This document shows, in pieces, positions 1 to 6,616 of a DNA stretch of 6,847 nucleotides (position 1 is its first letter; every line of letters starts with the position of its first letter). The translations under genes and the position numbers were made by a program. This stretch comes from Thermoleophilia bacterium (GTDB lineage Bacteria; Actinomycetota; Thermoleophilia; RBG-16-64-13), in NCBI GenBank assembly GCA_016929985.1, contig JAFGIH010000627.1, positions 1 through 6,847 on the forward strand, given 5' to 3'. Below the pieces are notes generated by a model, which saw nothing but the letters and a program-made list of their open reading frames with translations, searched no databases and was not told the DNA's origin.

Positions 1-22
1 GCGGGGGTCGCGCATCACATGA
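1..22 (+). other. Possible 3' end of an upstream gene overlapping dapF
   Basis: The frame beginning at base 2 reads six codons (RGSRIT) and then TGA at 20-22. That TGA overlaps the dapF start as ATGA, a common sign of translational coupling in operons. Only six codons are visible, so the product cannot be identified and the overlap may be chance. A poor Shine-Dalgarno sequence ahead of dapF would fit coupling to an upstream gene. Confidence 0.3.
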
Positions 23-963
23 GATTGGCCAAGTGGCAAGGACTGGGTAACGACTACCTCATCATCGAGGAGTCGGCCCTCCCGTCGGCCCTGACCCCCG
101 AGACCATAGGCCTGCTGTGCGACCGCCACCTGGGGGTGGGGTCGGACGGCATCCTTTTGCACGCGGCGCCGAGCGGGGGTGTCCCTGGGGCGGTGGCCCG
201 AATGAGGGTCTTCAACCCCGACGCCAGCGAGCCCGAGATGTGCGGCAACGGCATACGCCAATTCGCGCGCTACCTGGCGGAGCGTGGGGAGGTGAGCGGC
301 CCGGAGTTCGTTGTGGAGACCCTTGCCGGACCCATCAAGCCACGGCTTCTGCCCGACGACACAGTGCGGGTGGACATGGGCCGGGCCCGTTTCCGCAGCG
401 ACAACGTAGCGCCGGAAGCCGGCGACGACGTCGTCGACGCCGCGCTCGAGGGCGGGGGGCATCGCTACCACTTCACGTTCGTGGATGTGGGCAACCCCCA
501 CTGCGTGATACTGGTGGACGATCCCACGTCGTTCGACGTGGCCGGCGTGGGCCCCGTCGTCGAACGGCATCCGCTTTTCCCCAACCGGGTCAACGTGGAA
601 TTCATCAAGGTGGAGCCCGACGGCAGCGTGCGCATGCGGGTGTGGGAGCGCGGTGTGGGGGAGACCCAGGCCTGCGGAACCGGCGCTACGGCTGTGGGGG
701 CCGCCTGTGTGCGGCTGGGGTTGACGGCGAGCCCGGTGTTGGTGCATCTGCTCGGCGGCGATCTCACCATCGAGGTGGAGCCGGGGCAGGGCGCCGAGGC
801 GGGCGCAGGCGACCCCGCGGGAGCGGCGGCCGGCCGCACCGGCTCCGCGTCCAGCGGCGAACCGCGGGTCTTCATGACCGGGCCGGCCGAAAAGGTCTTC
901 GACTGTGAACTCTCACCCGCACTCCTGAGCCGGCTGGGTTGGCCGGCCGCGCATACCAGCTGA
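19..963 (+). CDS. dapF: Diaminopimelate epimerase DapF
   Basis: This cytoplasmic, cofactor-independent enzyme interconverts LL- and meso-diaminopimelate, the last DAP step before lysine and peptidoglycan. The 314-residue protein opens with the family signature KWQGLGNDYLII. It carries both active-site cysteines in their usual settings: C75 in EPEMCGNGIRQFARYL and C219 in GETQACGTGA. The DVGNPHCV motif (about 156-163) and the RVWERGVGET segment (207-216) are also typical. It is longer than most DapF proteins (about 270-280 residues). The extra length is an Ala/Gly/Glu-rich stretch at about residues 256-282, late in the C-terminal half, which looks like low-complexity padding and does not touch either catalytic motif. 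The ATG at 19 is the only sensible start, although its upstream GGGGG is a weak ribosome site. The LL-DAP aminotransferase gene follows after 26 bp, which strongly supports the assignment. Confidence 0.97.
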   Translation: MRLAKWQGLGNDYLIIEESALPSALTPETIGLLCDRHLGVGSDGILLHAAPSGGVPGAVARMRVFNPDASEPEMCGNGIRQFARYLAERGEVSGPEFVVETLAGPIKPRLLPDDTVRVDMGRARFRSDNVAPEAGDDVVDAALEGGGHRYHFTFVDVGNPHCVILVDDPTSFDVAGVGPVVERHPLFPNRVNVEFIKVEPDGSVRMRVWERGVGETQACGTGATAVGAACVRLGLTASPVLVHLLGGDLTIEVEPGQGAEAGAGDPAGAAAGRTGSASSGEPRVFMTGPAEKVFDCELSPALLSRLGWPAAHTS

Positions 964-977
964 TCGAGACGACCACC

Positions 978-984
978 AAGGAGG
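978..984 (+). promoter_or_regulatory. Shine-Dalgarno site fixing the dapL start
   Basis: A perfect AAGGAGG lies 5 nt ahead of the GTG at 990. An in-frame TTG at 939, inside the dapF 3' end, would give a longer protein, but it has no such site and its extra residues do not look like the family. The GTG at 990 is therefore chosen. Confidence 0.85.
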
Positions 985-989
985 CGACC

Positions 990-2153
990 GTGGAGTTCTC
1001 CAGGCGTATGGATGATCTGGCCCCGTATCTCTTCGCGGGCATCGAACTGAAGATCGCCGAGAAGCGCAAGCAAGGGGTGGACGTCATCAGCCTGGGCATC
1101 GGCGATCCGGACATCCCCACCCCTGCCTACATCGTCGAGGAGATGCAGCGCCAGGTAGCCGATTCGCGGAACCATCGCTATCCGAGTAACCGGGGCCTGC
1201 TGGAATACGGCGAGGCGGCGGCGGCGTTCTACAAGCGGCGCTTCGGTGTGGAGCTCGATCCGGAGAAGGAGTTCATGGCCCTCCTGGGGGCCAAGGAGGG
1301 TCTGGCCCACATCTGCATGGCGTTGCTGGACGGGGGCGACTTGGCCCTGGTCCCCGATCCCGGGTATCCCGTCTATTCGGGCGGCTCCATCATGATGGGA
1401 GCCGAGGTCAAGTATCTGGAGCTCCGTCCCGAGAACGGCTTCCTCCTCGACCTTGACGAGATCAGCGAGGATGACGCCCGGCGGGCCAAGGTGCTGTTCA
1501 TCAGCTATCCCAACAATCCCACGGCCGCGGTGGTGGAAGACGGCTTCTTCGAGCGCGTGGTGGCCTTTGCCAAGAAGTACGACGTGGCGGTGGTGCACGA
1601 TAATCCCTATTCGGAGCTCACGTACGACGGCTACGTGGCCCCCAGCTTCCTGAGCGCACCCGGCGCGAAGGACGTGGGGGTTGAGCTATTCAGCTTCTCC
1701 AAGCCCTTCAATATGACCGGTTGGCGGACCGGCTTCGCGGTCGGCAACGCCGAGATCTTGGAGCATCTCTGGCGTCTCAAGACCAACATGGACTCAGGCA
1801 TGTTCGATGCCGTGCAGCGCACCTCGGCGTTCATCCTGAACAGCCCCTGGGACTTCGTGCACCAGATGTGCGAGGTCTACCGGCGCCGCCGCGACCTCCT
1901 GGCCGAGGCGTTGGTGTCGGTGGGTATGCAGGTGGCCAAGCCCAAGGCGACGGTGTACATGTGGGTGCCGGTGCCTGTGGGATACACCTCAGGCAGCTTT
2001 GCCGAGCAGATGCTCGAGCAGGCCGGCGTGGTGGTCACTCCGGGCCGCGGCTACGGCCCGGCGGGGGAGGGCTTCGTGCGCCTCTCGCTGACGACGCCCG
2101 ACGACCGCATCGCCGAGGCGGTGGAGCGCATCCGGCAGTCGCTGAAGCTGTAG
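990..2153 (+). CDS. dapL: LL-diaminopimelate aminotransferase (DapL type, fold-type I PLP enzyme)
   Basis: This PLP enzyme is predicted to convert tetrahydrodipicolinate plus glutamate directly to LL-DAP, feeding the epimerase encoded just upstream. From the GTG start it has 387 residues, normal for class I/II aminotransferases. The N-terminus, with YLFAGIELKIAEKR (13-26) and VISLGIGDPDIPTP (32-45), resembles the DapL subgroup. PLP-fold hallmarks are SYPNNPT (172-178, with the PLP-contacting Asn), VVHDNPYSELTYDGY (201-215, with Asp204 and Tyr207), SFSKPFNMTGWRTG (235-248, Schiff-base Lys238) and a carboxylate-binding Arg near FVRLS (about 364). Sequence alone does not fully separate DapL from alanine, aspartate or MalY/PatB-like aminotransferases. 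The position directly after dapF makes DapL the best call. The gap to dapF is 26 bp and to dut 9 bp, so the three are probably co-transcribed. Confidence 0.87.
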   Translation: MEFSRRMDDLAPYLFAGIELKIAEKRKQGVDVISLGIGDPDIPTPAYIVEEMQRQVADSRNHRYPSNRGLLEYGEAAAAFYKRRFGVELDPEKEFMALLGAKEGLAHICMALLDGGDLALVPDPGYPVYSGGSIMMGAEVKYLELRPENGFLLDLDEISEDDARRAKVLFISYPNNPTAAVVEDGFFERVVAFAKKYDVAVVHDNPYSELTYDGYVAPSFLSAPGAKDVGVELFSFSKPFNMTGWRTGFAVGNAEILEHLWRLKTNMDSGMFDAVQRTSAFILNSPWDFVHQMCEVYRRRRDLLAEALVSVGMQVAKPKATVYMWVPVPVGYTSGSFAEQMLEQAGVVVTPGRGYGPAGEGFVRLSLTTPDDRIAEAVERIRQSLKL

Positions 2154-2162
2154 GCGGACGGC

Positions 2163-2591
2163 ATGAAGCTTCAGGTCAGACTGCTACATGCCGGCGCGCA
2201 GCTACCGCGGCGCGCCCATCCCGGTGACGCCGGCGCCGACCTGTTCTCGGTGGAAGAGGTGGCCATCCCTCCCGGCGAGCGCCGGAGCGTGGGCACCGGT
2301 CTAGCCTTGGCCATCCCGGACGGCTATGCCGGCTTCGTGCAGCCGCGGTCCGGCCTAGCTGCCAAGCACGGCATCATGCTGGTGAACTCGCCGGGCCTCA
2401 TCGACGCGGGATTCCGGGGGGAAGTGCGGGTGTTGCTCTACAACTCAGGCGACGTCCCGTTCGAGGTGCAGGTGGGGGAGCGCATCGCCCAGCTTGTCAT
2501 CCAGCGGGTGGAGGAGCCGGACTTCGTGGCGGCGGAGGGACTTCCCGACACGGTGCGCGGCGAGGGGGGGTTCGGCAGCAGCGGGCGTTAG
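2163..2591 (+). CDS. dut: dUTPase (deoxyuridine 5'-triphosphate nucleotidohydrolase)
   Basis: A trimeric cytoplasmic enzyme that hydrolyses dUTP to dUMP and pyrophosphate, keeping uracil out of DNA and supplying dUMP for dTMP synthesis. All five conserved motifs are present in order in 142 residues: AGADLFS (24-30), PRSGLA (61-66), GLIDAGFRGEV (78-88, catalytic Asp81), GERIAQLVI (105-113) and the flexible C-terminal arm RGEGGFGSSG (132-141), whose Phe stacks on the uracil. In motif III the usual Tyr is Phe (F84), a conservative change. The layout resembles actinobacterial dUTPases. The start lies 9 bp after dapL with only a weak purine-rich site (GGCGGACGGC), so translation may be coupled to dapL. 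The gene ends at a TAG facing the convergent pilin operon. Confidence 0.97.
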   Translation: MKLQVRLLHAGAQLPRRAHPGDAGADLFSVEEVAIPPGERRSVGTGLALAIPDGYAGFVQPRSGLAAKHGIMLVNSPGLIDAGFRGEVRVLLYNSGDVPFEVQVGERIAQLVIQRVEEPDFVAAEGLPDTVRGEGGFGSSGR

Positions 2592-2619
2592 TTGCCCACG
2601 CCGGGAAGTCCGCGCGAGG

Positions 2620-2634
2620 CCGGTGTAGCACCGG
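2620..2634. terminator. Hairpin in the convergent gap, possible bidirectional terminator
   Basis: CCGGTG and CACCGG form a perfect 6-bp stem with a TAG loop in the 62-bp gap between the ends of dut and the PilX-like gene. Two copies of the 10-mer CCGCGCGAGG (2610-2619 and 2639-2648) flank it. There is no T-run on either side, so it is not a classical intrinsic terminator. Its position between two gene ends is the main reason to suspect termination or 3'-end protection. Confidence 0.35.
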
Positions 2635-2653
2635 TGTGCCGCGCGAGGACGCG

Positions 2654-3901
2654 TTACGGAGTGGTGGTGTCCGTTGTGGTGGTCGCGGGGCTCGCGGCGG
2701 CGATCGTGTACTCTTCCCAACTGTTGGGGACCATCGCGACACTGAGCGTATGCATCTCGTTCACCTTGCGGATGTAGTCGCCGTTATACTTGACCCCAGG
2801 TCCACCTTTGTTCTCAACGGCTCCGTTACTCAGAACGCACCCGAAGATGTCGTTCGTGCCGCGAAGCAGGGCATCGCCGATCACGATGAGCACTCCGTAG
2901 AACGCACTGGTGCCCCGCCAGTCGATTATGGGGTTGGTGGCGTTCCGTGCGTCGACGATCAGGACGACCGGCTTCTCGGGGGAGCCCATGTCGCTGTTCC
3001 CGCCGATCTGTACCTCGCTTCCATTGGGGACGGAGGTTTCGAAGTAGACGATGCTCCCAGGTGCTTTGGCGGAGCACAGGAAGTCGGATACCTCGTCTGC
3101 CCCCTCGGAATCGTCGAAGTAAGTATCGTCATAGGGCGAGCCGGGATCTGCGTTCATAGCCATCTGCTTGAGCATACCGATGAGGGCATCGGGGACCTTC
3201 TCCGAAAACGGGTCGTCCCCGGGCGGGACCTCGATGAGTTCGATGTCGTCGCCCTTGTTTATGCCTTTGCCGATCAACCCGGTGTACCACGCATCGGCTC
3301 CGCCTTCGGGTATGGATCCTGCGTAGGCCGGATCGACTTCAACGGCAAGACCTTGACCGTTACCGCCGGCGGTGCTGGCCACGAGCGCCACATCAGGGAT
3401 CTCGACGGGCATCTTCAGACGCTGTACCTTGACGAGGATGCGATGACGGGCGTTATCGACCAGCGCCTCACTGTCGACCCACATGATGTCGTTGCCGTTG
3501 GAATCGTAGAACACCCGGCTTGCGGCTTCCGTGGTCGGGTTGTCATCGGTGTCGTCATAGGTAAGAGAGTTGATGAACTGGCCGTGGGTGGGTTCGGGGT
3601 ACTCATGGGTGTCCGAGAAGCCGTTGTCCCGGAACTCTGTTGGGTCCACAGCCACTGTTTCCGAAGCGGAGCGCGGCCAACTGGTCTTGAGTGCCACCAT
3701 AGCCGCATCGACACCGGCCTCAGCCACATTGAAGGCCTTGACGTCCTTGCGCTCCAGATGGGTCTCTGCGTTGGAGTTCCTGTTCATGAAGAAAAGCGCC
3801 GTGCCCAAGACGAGGAACACGAAGGCGAACATCATGACTACTACTATGACTGAGCCTTCTTCGCTCATATGACTACGTGGCCTGGTCTCTGTTCTCATCA
3901 T
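2654..3901 (-). CDS. PilX-like minor pilin / type IV pilus assembly protein
   Basis: A 415-residue membrane-anchored protein, the last gene of the minor-pilin operon. A short charged N-terminus with EEG at 14-16 leads into one long hydrophobic helix (about 17-39) and then the segment AFNVAEAGVDAAMVAL (56-71). That AEAG block after the helix is typical of PilX-type minor pilins. As in PilX/GspK-like proteins, the usual Glu at +5 of the mature pilin is missing. The rest is a secreted domain with an acidic patch (252-270), a hydrophobic beta-rich region (about 282-360) and two cysteines (C276, C355) that could form a disulfide. It ends in a Thr-rich tail, ATTTTDTTTP. Two consecutive ATGs open the frame behind AAGGCGGGG, and either could be used. 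Minor pilins of this kind help start and prime pilus assembly. A long opposite-strand frame over the same bases is rejected as a shadow. Confidence 0.8.
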   Translation of the reverse strand: MMRTETRPRSHMSEEGSVIVVVMMFAFVFLVLGTALFFMNRNSNAETHLERKDVKAFNVAEAGVDAAMVALKTSWPRSASETVAVDPTEFRDNGFSDTHEYPEPTHGQFINSLTYDDTDDNPTTEAASRVFYDSNGNDIMWVDSEALVDNARHRILVKVQRLKMPVEIPDVALVASTAGGNGQGLAVEVDPAYAGSIPEGGADAWYTGLIGKGINKGDDIELIEVPPGDDPFSEKVPDALIGMLKQMAMNADPGSPYDDTYFDDSEGADEVSDFLCSAKAPGSIVYFETSVPNGSEVQIGGNSDMGSPEKPVVLIVDARNATNPIIDWRGTSAFYGVLIVIGDALLRGTNDIFGCVLSNGAVENKGGPGVKYNGDYIRKVNEMHTLSVAMVPNSWEEYTIAAASPATTTTDTTTP

Positions 3902-3917
3902 TCCCCGCCTTGAGCGT

Positions 3918-4610
3918 TCACTGTCTCAGGTTTCGTGGTTGCACCGTGGAGGTGAGGACGTTGGTCGCAGGGCTTCGGTCAGGGTCCACGTCGATGCGCA
4001 GACTGATCTCGACCTCTCGGATCTTGGTGACGTCCGTGGTCAGGGCTCCGAGTGCGTCCCTGTATGTGAATAGCGGATATGTCGCGCTGTCGTTGCCGAC
4101 GTCTGTAGTCACCAAGCGGGTCGGCGGGTCTTCAAACAACCCGGTGGTCGAGTCTCCTTCCTCTCTCCACAGTTCGAAGTGGGTACCACTGGGATGGGCG
4201 TCAAGAGGGTTCGGGGATACTCGAAAGCGGATCAACTGAAGGTCGTGTGTCCCATCACGGAGGGTGTCTGTCCACATGGTGATAGCAAAGGGCTGGGCGT
4301 TTGTGATGACGGCATCCAAGCTTGGGATCGCAGCAGTGTCGGGCTGTCTGGCGGTGCGGATATACTCCACCATTTCAGCCATAGCGGCGCGTGCCTGAGT
4401 CTGGGCGATCATGTCCTCTTCGGTGAACTCGTACGTGCGCGTGAGCGACTGCCAGACCCCGTAGATGGCCCCGAGGATGACCACCATGATCAGCATCACG
4501 ACAAGGACCTCCATGAGGGAGTAGCCGTGCTGACGGGCAGCCCTGGCGCCAAAACGGTTGGGGTTGCAGGCCCGCTGCCGCGTCTTTTCCTCGTGTGGTC
4601 GTGTTTGCAT
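3918..4610 (-). CDS. PilW/PulJ-like minor prepilin
   Basis: A 230-residue prepilin. A 29-residue positively charged leader ends in Gly29, followed by YSLMEVLVV, a class III (prepilin peptidase) site with cleavage after Gly29 and the key Glu at +5 of the mature protein. The hydrophobic helix spans about 30-52 and continues into an amphipathic stretch with TQARAAMAEMVEYIRTAR (71-88), which resembles PilW/PulJ minor pilins. The C-terminal domain is beta-rich with alternating hydrophobic residues and is not recognised beyond that. The start lies 15 bp after the stop of the PASTA-containing gene. Its AGGAG overlaps that TAG stop and sits 12 nt from the ATG, a somewhat long spacing. It lies 16 bp ahead of the PilX-like gene. 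Likely role: a minor pseudopilin in the complex that primes pilus assembly. The subtype (PilW, PilV, PulJ) is uncertain. Confidence 0.83.
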   Translation of the reverse strand: MQTRPHEEKTRQRACNPNRFGARAARQHGYSLMEVLVVMLIMVVILGAIYGVWQSLTRTYEFTEEDMIAQTQARAAMAEMVEYIRTARQPDTAAIPSLDAVITNAQPFAITMWTDTLRDGTHDLQLIRFRVSPNPLDAHPSGTHFELWREEGDSTTGLFEDPPTRLVTTDVGNDSATYPLFTYRDALGALTTDVTKIREVEISLRIDVDPDRSPATNVLTSTVQPRNLRQ

Positions 4611-4625
4611 GCCGGACTCAGGCTC

Positions 4626-6374
4626 CTATTGGACTTCCACTTTTTTGTCGGCGCCATTGACGAAGAAGTCGGCCTTCTGGTCCCCGGTCGCTGTGTTGAG
4701 ACGCACCGTATAGTGTCCGTTGGGCAACTCCAGCGAGACATCACCGTTTTTCACGATGGTTCCCGTATAGACGGTCGTATTGTCCTCATACAGAACGACG
4801 ATCGTCCGAGTGTCCTTGACTTTTGTCGTCAATGTGACGTCGTATGGGACCTCCGGGGTAGCTGCTGCGATGGCCACGGTCAACGTGACGATGGAGTCTT
4901 GTTCCACCTCCGTGCCGGCGACGGGGTCCTGGCTGAGCACTGTGCCTGGGTCGACAGAGCCATCAACGACCTCGATGTACGACCAACCGAGGCCTGCCGC
5001 TTCGATCACGGCCTTGGCCCCGTCGGAGTGGTCCGCTAGGGTGCCGTCCAGGAGCAGTCCGGTCACGTCGGGCACGGTCACCAAGGGCGTAGTGGTCGCT
5101 GGAGGTATGTACACCCATTCCAGTGGGGCCGAAGCTACATCGAAACGTCCGCCGGTGTCGACCCCATAGATGCGGTACTCATACCAGCGAGGTGTCGCGG
5201 CGCTGCCACAAGGGGCGGTGTCCAGTGATGGATTGTAGGGGCTGGAAGTATCCAGAGACCCGATGTCCGTGAACGAAGTGGCGGTGGGAGGCAGGGTGTT
5301 GGCCGGAAGACCCGGGTAGGCGGGGTCCGGATCCACGGTCACCTGTTCCCAGGCACGCGTGCAGGACCAGCCTCCGGACCAACTCCATTCCTTTCTTTCA
5401 ATCACATAGTAGGCACGATCCCGCTCACTCGCGGGCTCCCAGGAGAGCACCACCCTTTCGTTCGATGTGCTGGTGGCAGTGAAGTCGGTCGGTGGGTCAG
5501 GGGGGCCTTTTTCCACGCGTACTCTCAAGACCCAAGTATTGCCGGGCTCATCATAGGTGTTCAACATCGTGGCGCAGAAATCCCAATAGCCGTCAGGGAC
5601 GGCGCGTGCGTCGTAGGTGTACTGGAACCAGATATCGTCGACGGCCACCGGTGTCCCGTCTGTGGAGTAGTTGAGAGCCGTGTTGTCGATAAGGGTTTCG
5701 TTGAGGCGCCCGCCGGCATCGTCCCGGAAGTAGGTCTCCAGAGAGATGTCATTCGGCGAGGAGAGAGGGGGCGTCAGCGAGTCATAGGCCATGAACCAGT
5801 CGGACTGCGCCAAGTGGTACTGCACTTGGGTCAGGACCCCATCGGTACGGAGCAGGGGGAAGGGTGTGACCGCCGCCGGGTCTATGTTGTCCGTCAGTGT
5901 GGGCGACACGACGAGCGAAGCGGCTCTGGGGCCCAGGTACTGCTGGGCTACCATTGTCTTGACGACTGCAGGTGAGACAGGATCCGGCGGAGCGGTCCAC
6001 GAGACCGTCACCTCCACACTCTTGATGGCCTGACCCGGGAGGGCCTCCGAGGTGACCGCGTAGGCGATCGTGAACGACATCTGCCGTTCGGGTATCGTGA
6101 CTGTGTCGCCGAAGCGGACGCTGAGGTTCTTCGGATCGGTGGGATTGTCCGGATCTTCGAGCACTTCCCGATAGTCCAGCTGCCGGATCTGCTCGATCTT
6201 CTCGCGGGCGATGTTGGTAGCCAGGCTCTTGTATCGAGCGGCCGATGATTGAGCCAGTCCGTGCGCGTACACGGGCACGAAACCGGCCATGAGAATCACA
6301 AGCAGCGTGATGCCGACCATCAACTCGATCAAGGTGAAACCCTGGCTGGATCTATATCTGTGCAGCATGTTCAT
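4626..6374 (-). CDS. Large prepilin-like protein with fibronectin-III-like and PASTA domains
   Basis: A 582-residue protein, first gene of the minor-pilin operon. Its 12-residue leader ends in Gly12, followed by FTLIELMV, a textbook prepilin peptidase site with Glu at mature position 5. A hydrophobic helix (13-35) and the assembly-helix segment ARYKSLATNIAREKIEQIRQLDY (46-68) follow, resembling PilV/PulI-type minor pilins. The ectodomain is far larger than in ordinary minor pilins. It has an unassigned beta-rich region (about 85-285), an FN3-like domain (about 291-425, with VVLSWEPAS and YEYRIYGVDTGG), a PASTA domain (about 432-502, VPDVTGL then VLSQDPVAGTEV and VTLTVAI) and a beta-rich C-terminal domain (508-582). 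The frame is open further upstream to 6599, but the ATG at 6374 follows GGAGGG by 6 nt and gives the correct short leader. It may act as a pilus-tip adhesin or wall-binding subunit; that role is inferred. Confidence 0.85.
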   Translation of the reverse strand: MNMLHRYRSSQGFTLIELMVGITLLVILMAGFVPVYAHGLAQSSAARYKSLATNIAREKIEQIRQLDYREVLEDPDNPTDPKNLSVRFGDTVTIPERQMSFTIAYAVTSEALPGQAIKSVEVTVSWTAPPDPVSPAVVKTMVAQQYLGPRAASLVVSPTLTDNIDPAAVTPFPLLRTDGVLTQVQYHLAQSDWFMAYDSLTPPLSSPNDISLETYFRDDAGGRLNETLIDNTALNYSTDGTPVAVDDIWFQYTYDARAVPDGYWDFCATMLNTYDEPGNTWVLRVRVEKGPPDPPTDFTATSTSNERVVLSWEPASERDRAYYVIERKEWSWSGGWSCTRAWEQVTVDPDPAYPGLPANTLPPTATSFTDIGSLDTSSPYNPSLDTAPCGSAATPRWYEYRIYGVDTGGRFDVASAPLEWVYIPPATTTPLVTVPDVTGLLLDGTLADHSDGAKAVIEAAGLGWSYIEVVDGSVDPGTVLSQDPVAGTEVEQDSIVTLTVAIAAATPEVPYDVTLTTKVKDTRTIVVLYEDNTTVYTGTIVKNGDVSLELPNGHYTVRLNTATGDQKADFFVNGADKKVEVQ

Positions 6375-6380
6375 CCGCGT

Positions 6381-6386
6381 CCCTCC
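6381..6386 (-). promoter_or_regulatory. Shine-Dalgarno site fixing the start of the PASTA-containing prepilin
   Basis: GGAGGG on the minus strand sits 6 nt ahead of the ATG at 6374. It rules out the much longer open frame to 6599, whose extra 75 residues would bury the prepilin leader and run through the predicted promoter. Confidence 0.8.
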
Positions 6387-6444
6387 GGGCGTCCGGTCGC
6401 GATCCGGCCCAGCCTTCTCTCCGCGCACAATTCTCGTGCTTCGA

Positions 6445-6472
6445 ATATCGGCCGTCATGGGCCGGGACTTTA
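6445..6472 (-). promoter_or_regulatory. Sigma-28-type promoter of the minor-pilin operon
   Basis: On the minus strand, TAAA (6472-6469, in the context GCTAAAG) is followed after 16 nt by GCCGATAT (6452-6445). The known FliA/SigD/WhiG pattern is TAAA-N15-GCCGATAA, and SigD tolerates about 1 nt of spacer variation. Transcription would begin near 6438, leaving a leader of about 65 nt before the ATG at 6374. A matching site for the opposite direction lies about 145 bp away. The sigma factor itself is not in this window. Confidence 0.72.
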
Positions 6473-6616
6473 GCCGGAATTTCGTCTGAGTGCAATATTC
6501 GAGCGCCCGTCGCGCGCACGCGCGTGGTCTCCATAATAACGAGCGGCCTGAATACCGGCCTTCGGGCGCCGCGCTGTCCGAGCGCCAAGATGCACCCAAA
6601 GTAGCAAGATTTCTGC
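6473..6616. other. Spacer between the two divergent promoters
   Basis: No gene is supported here. The stretch is GC-rich and contains an alternating CG run (CGCGCG-CA-CGCGCG at 6511-6524), a CATAAT with no matching -35 box, and an imperfectly placed inverted repeat, GGCGC at 6565-6569 with GCGCC at 6582-6586 (12-nt loop). It could hold activator or repressor sites acting on both promoters, but none is recognised. Confidence 0.4.

Noticed and set aside
117..908. 263-codon + strand frame inside dapF
   Set aside because: Its Arg/Gly-rich composition is typical of an out-of-frame reading of GC-rich DNA, and dapF is certain.
939..989. TTG start for the aminotransferase inside dapF
   Set aside because: There is no ribosome site there, while AAGGAGG is ideally placed for the GTG at 990.
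465..1598. 377-codon open frame on the minus strand
   Set aside because: It is the shadow of dapF and dapL, both of which have complete catalytic motifs on the + strand.
2636..3853. 405-codon open frame on the + strand
   Set aside because: It lies opposite the PilX-like gene, has no good ribosome site and shows no recognisable family. The minus-strand frame has a membrane helix, the AEAG block and operon spacing.
4179..5039. 286-codon + strand frame
   Set aside because: It lies opposite two prepilin genes and has no recognisable domain or ribosome site.
6511..6537. CATAAT as a sigma-70 -10 box in the divergent region
   Set aside because: No TTGACA-like sequence lies 16-18 bp upstream; that stretch is an alternating CG run.
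6375..6599. N-terminal extension of the PASTA-containing prepilin by 75 codons
   Set aside because: It would place the prepilin cleavage site about 87 residues in, crosses the predicted promoter, and ignores the good GGAGGG-ATG at 6374.
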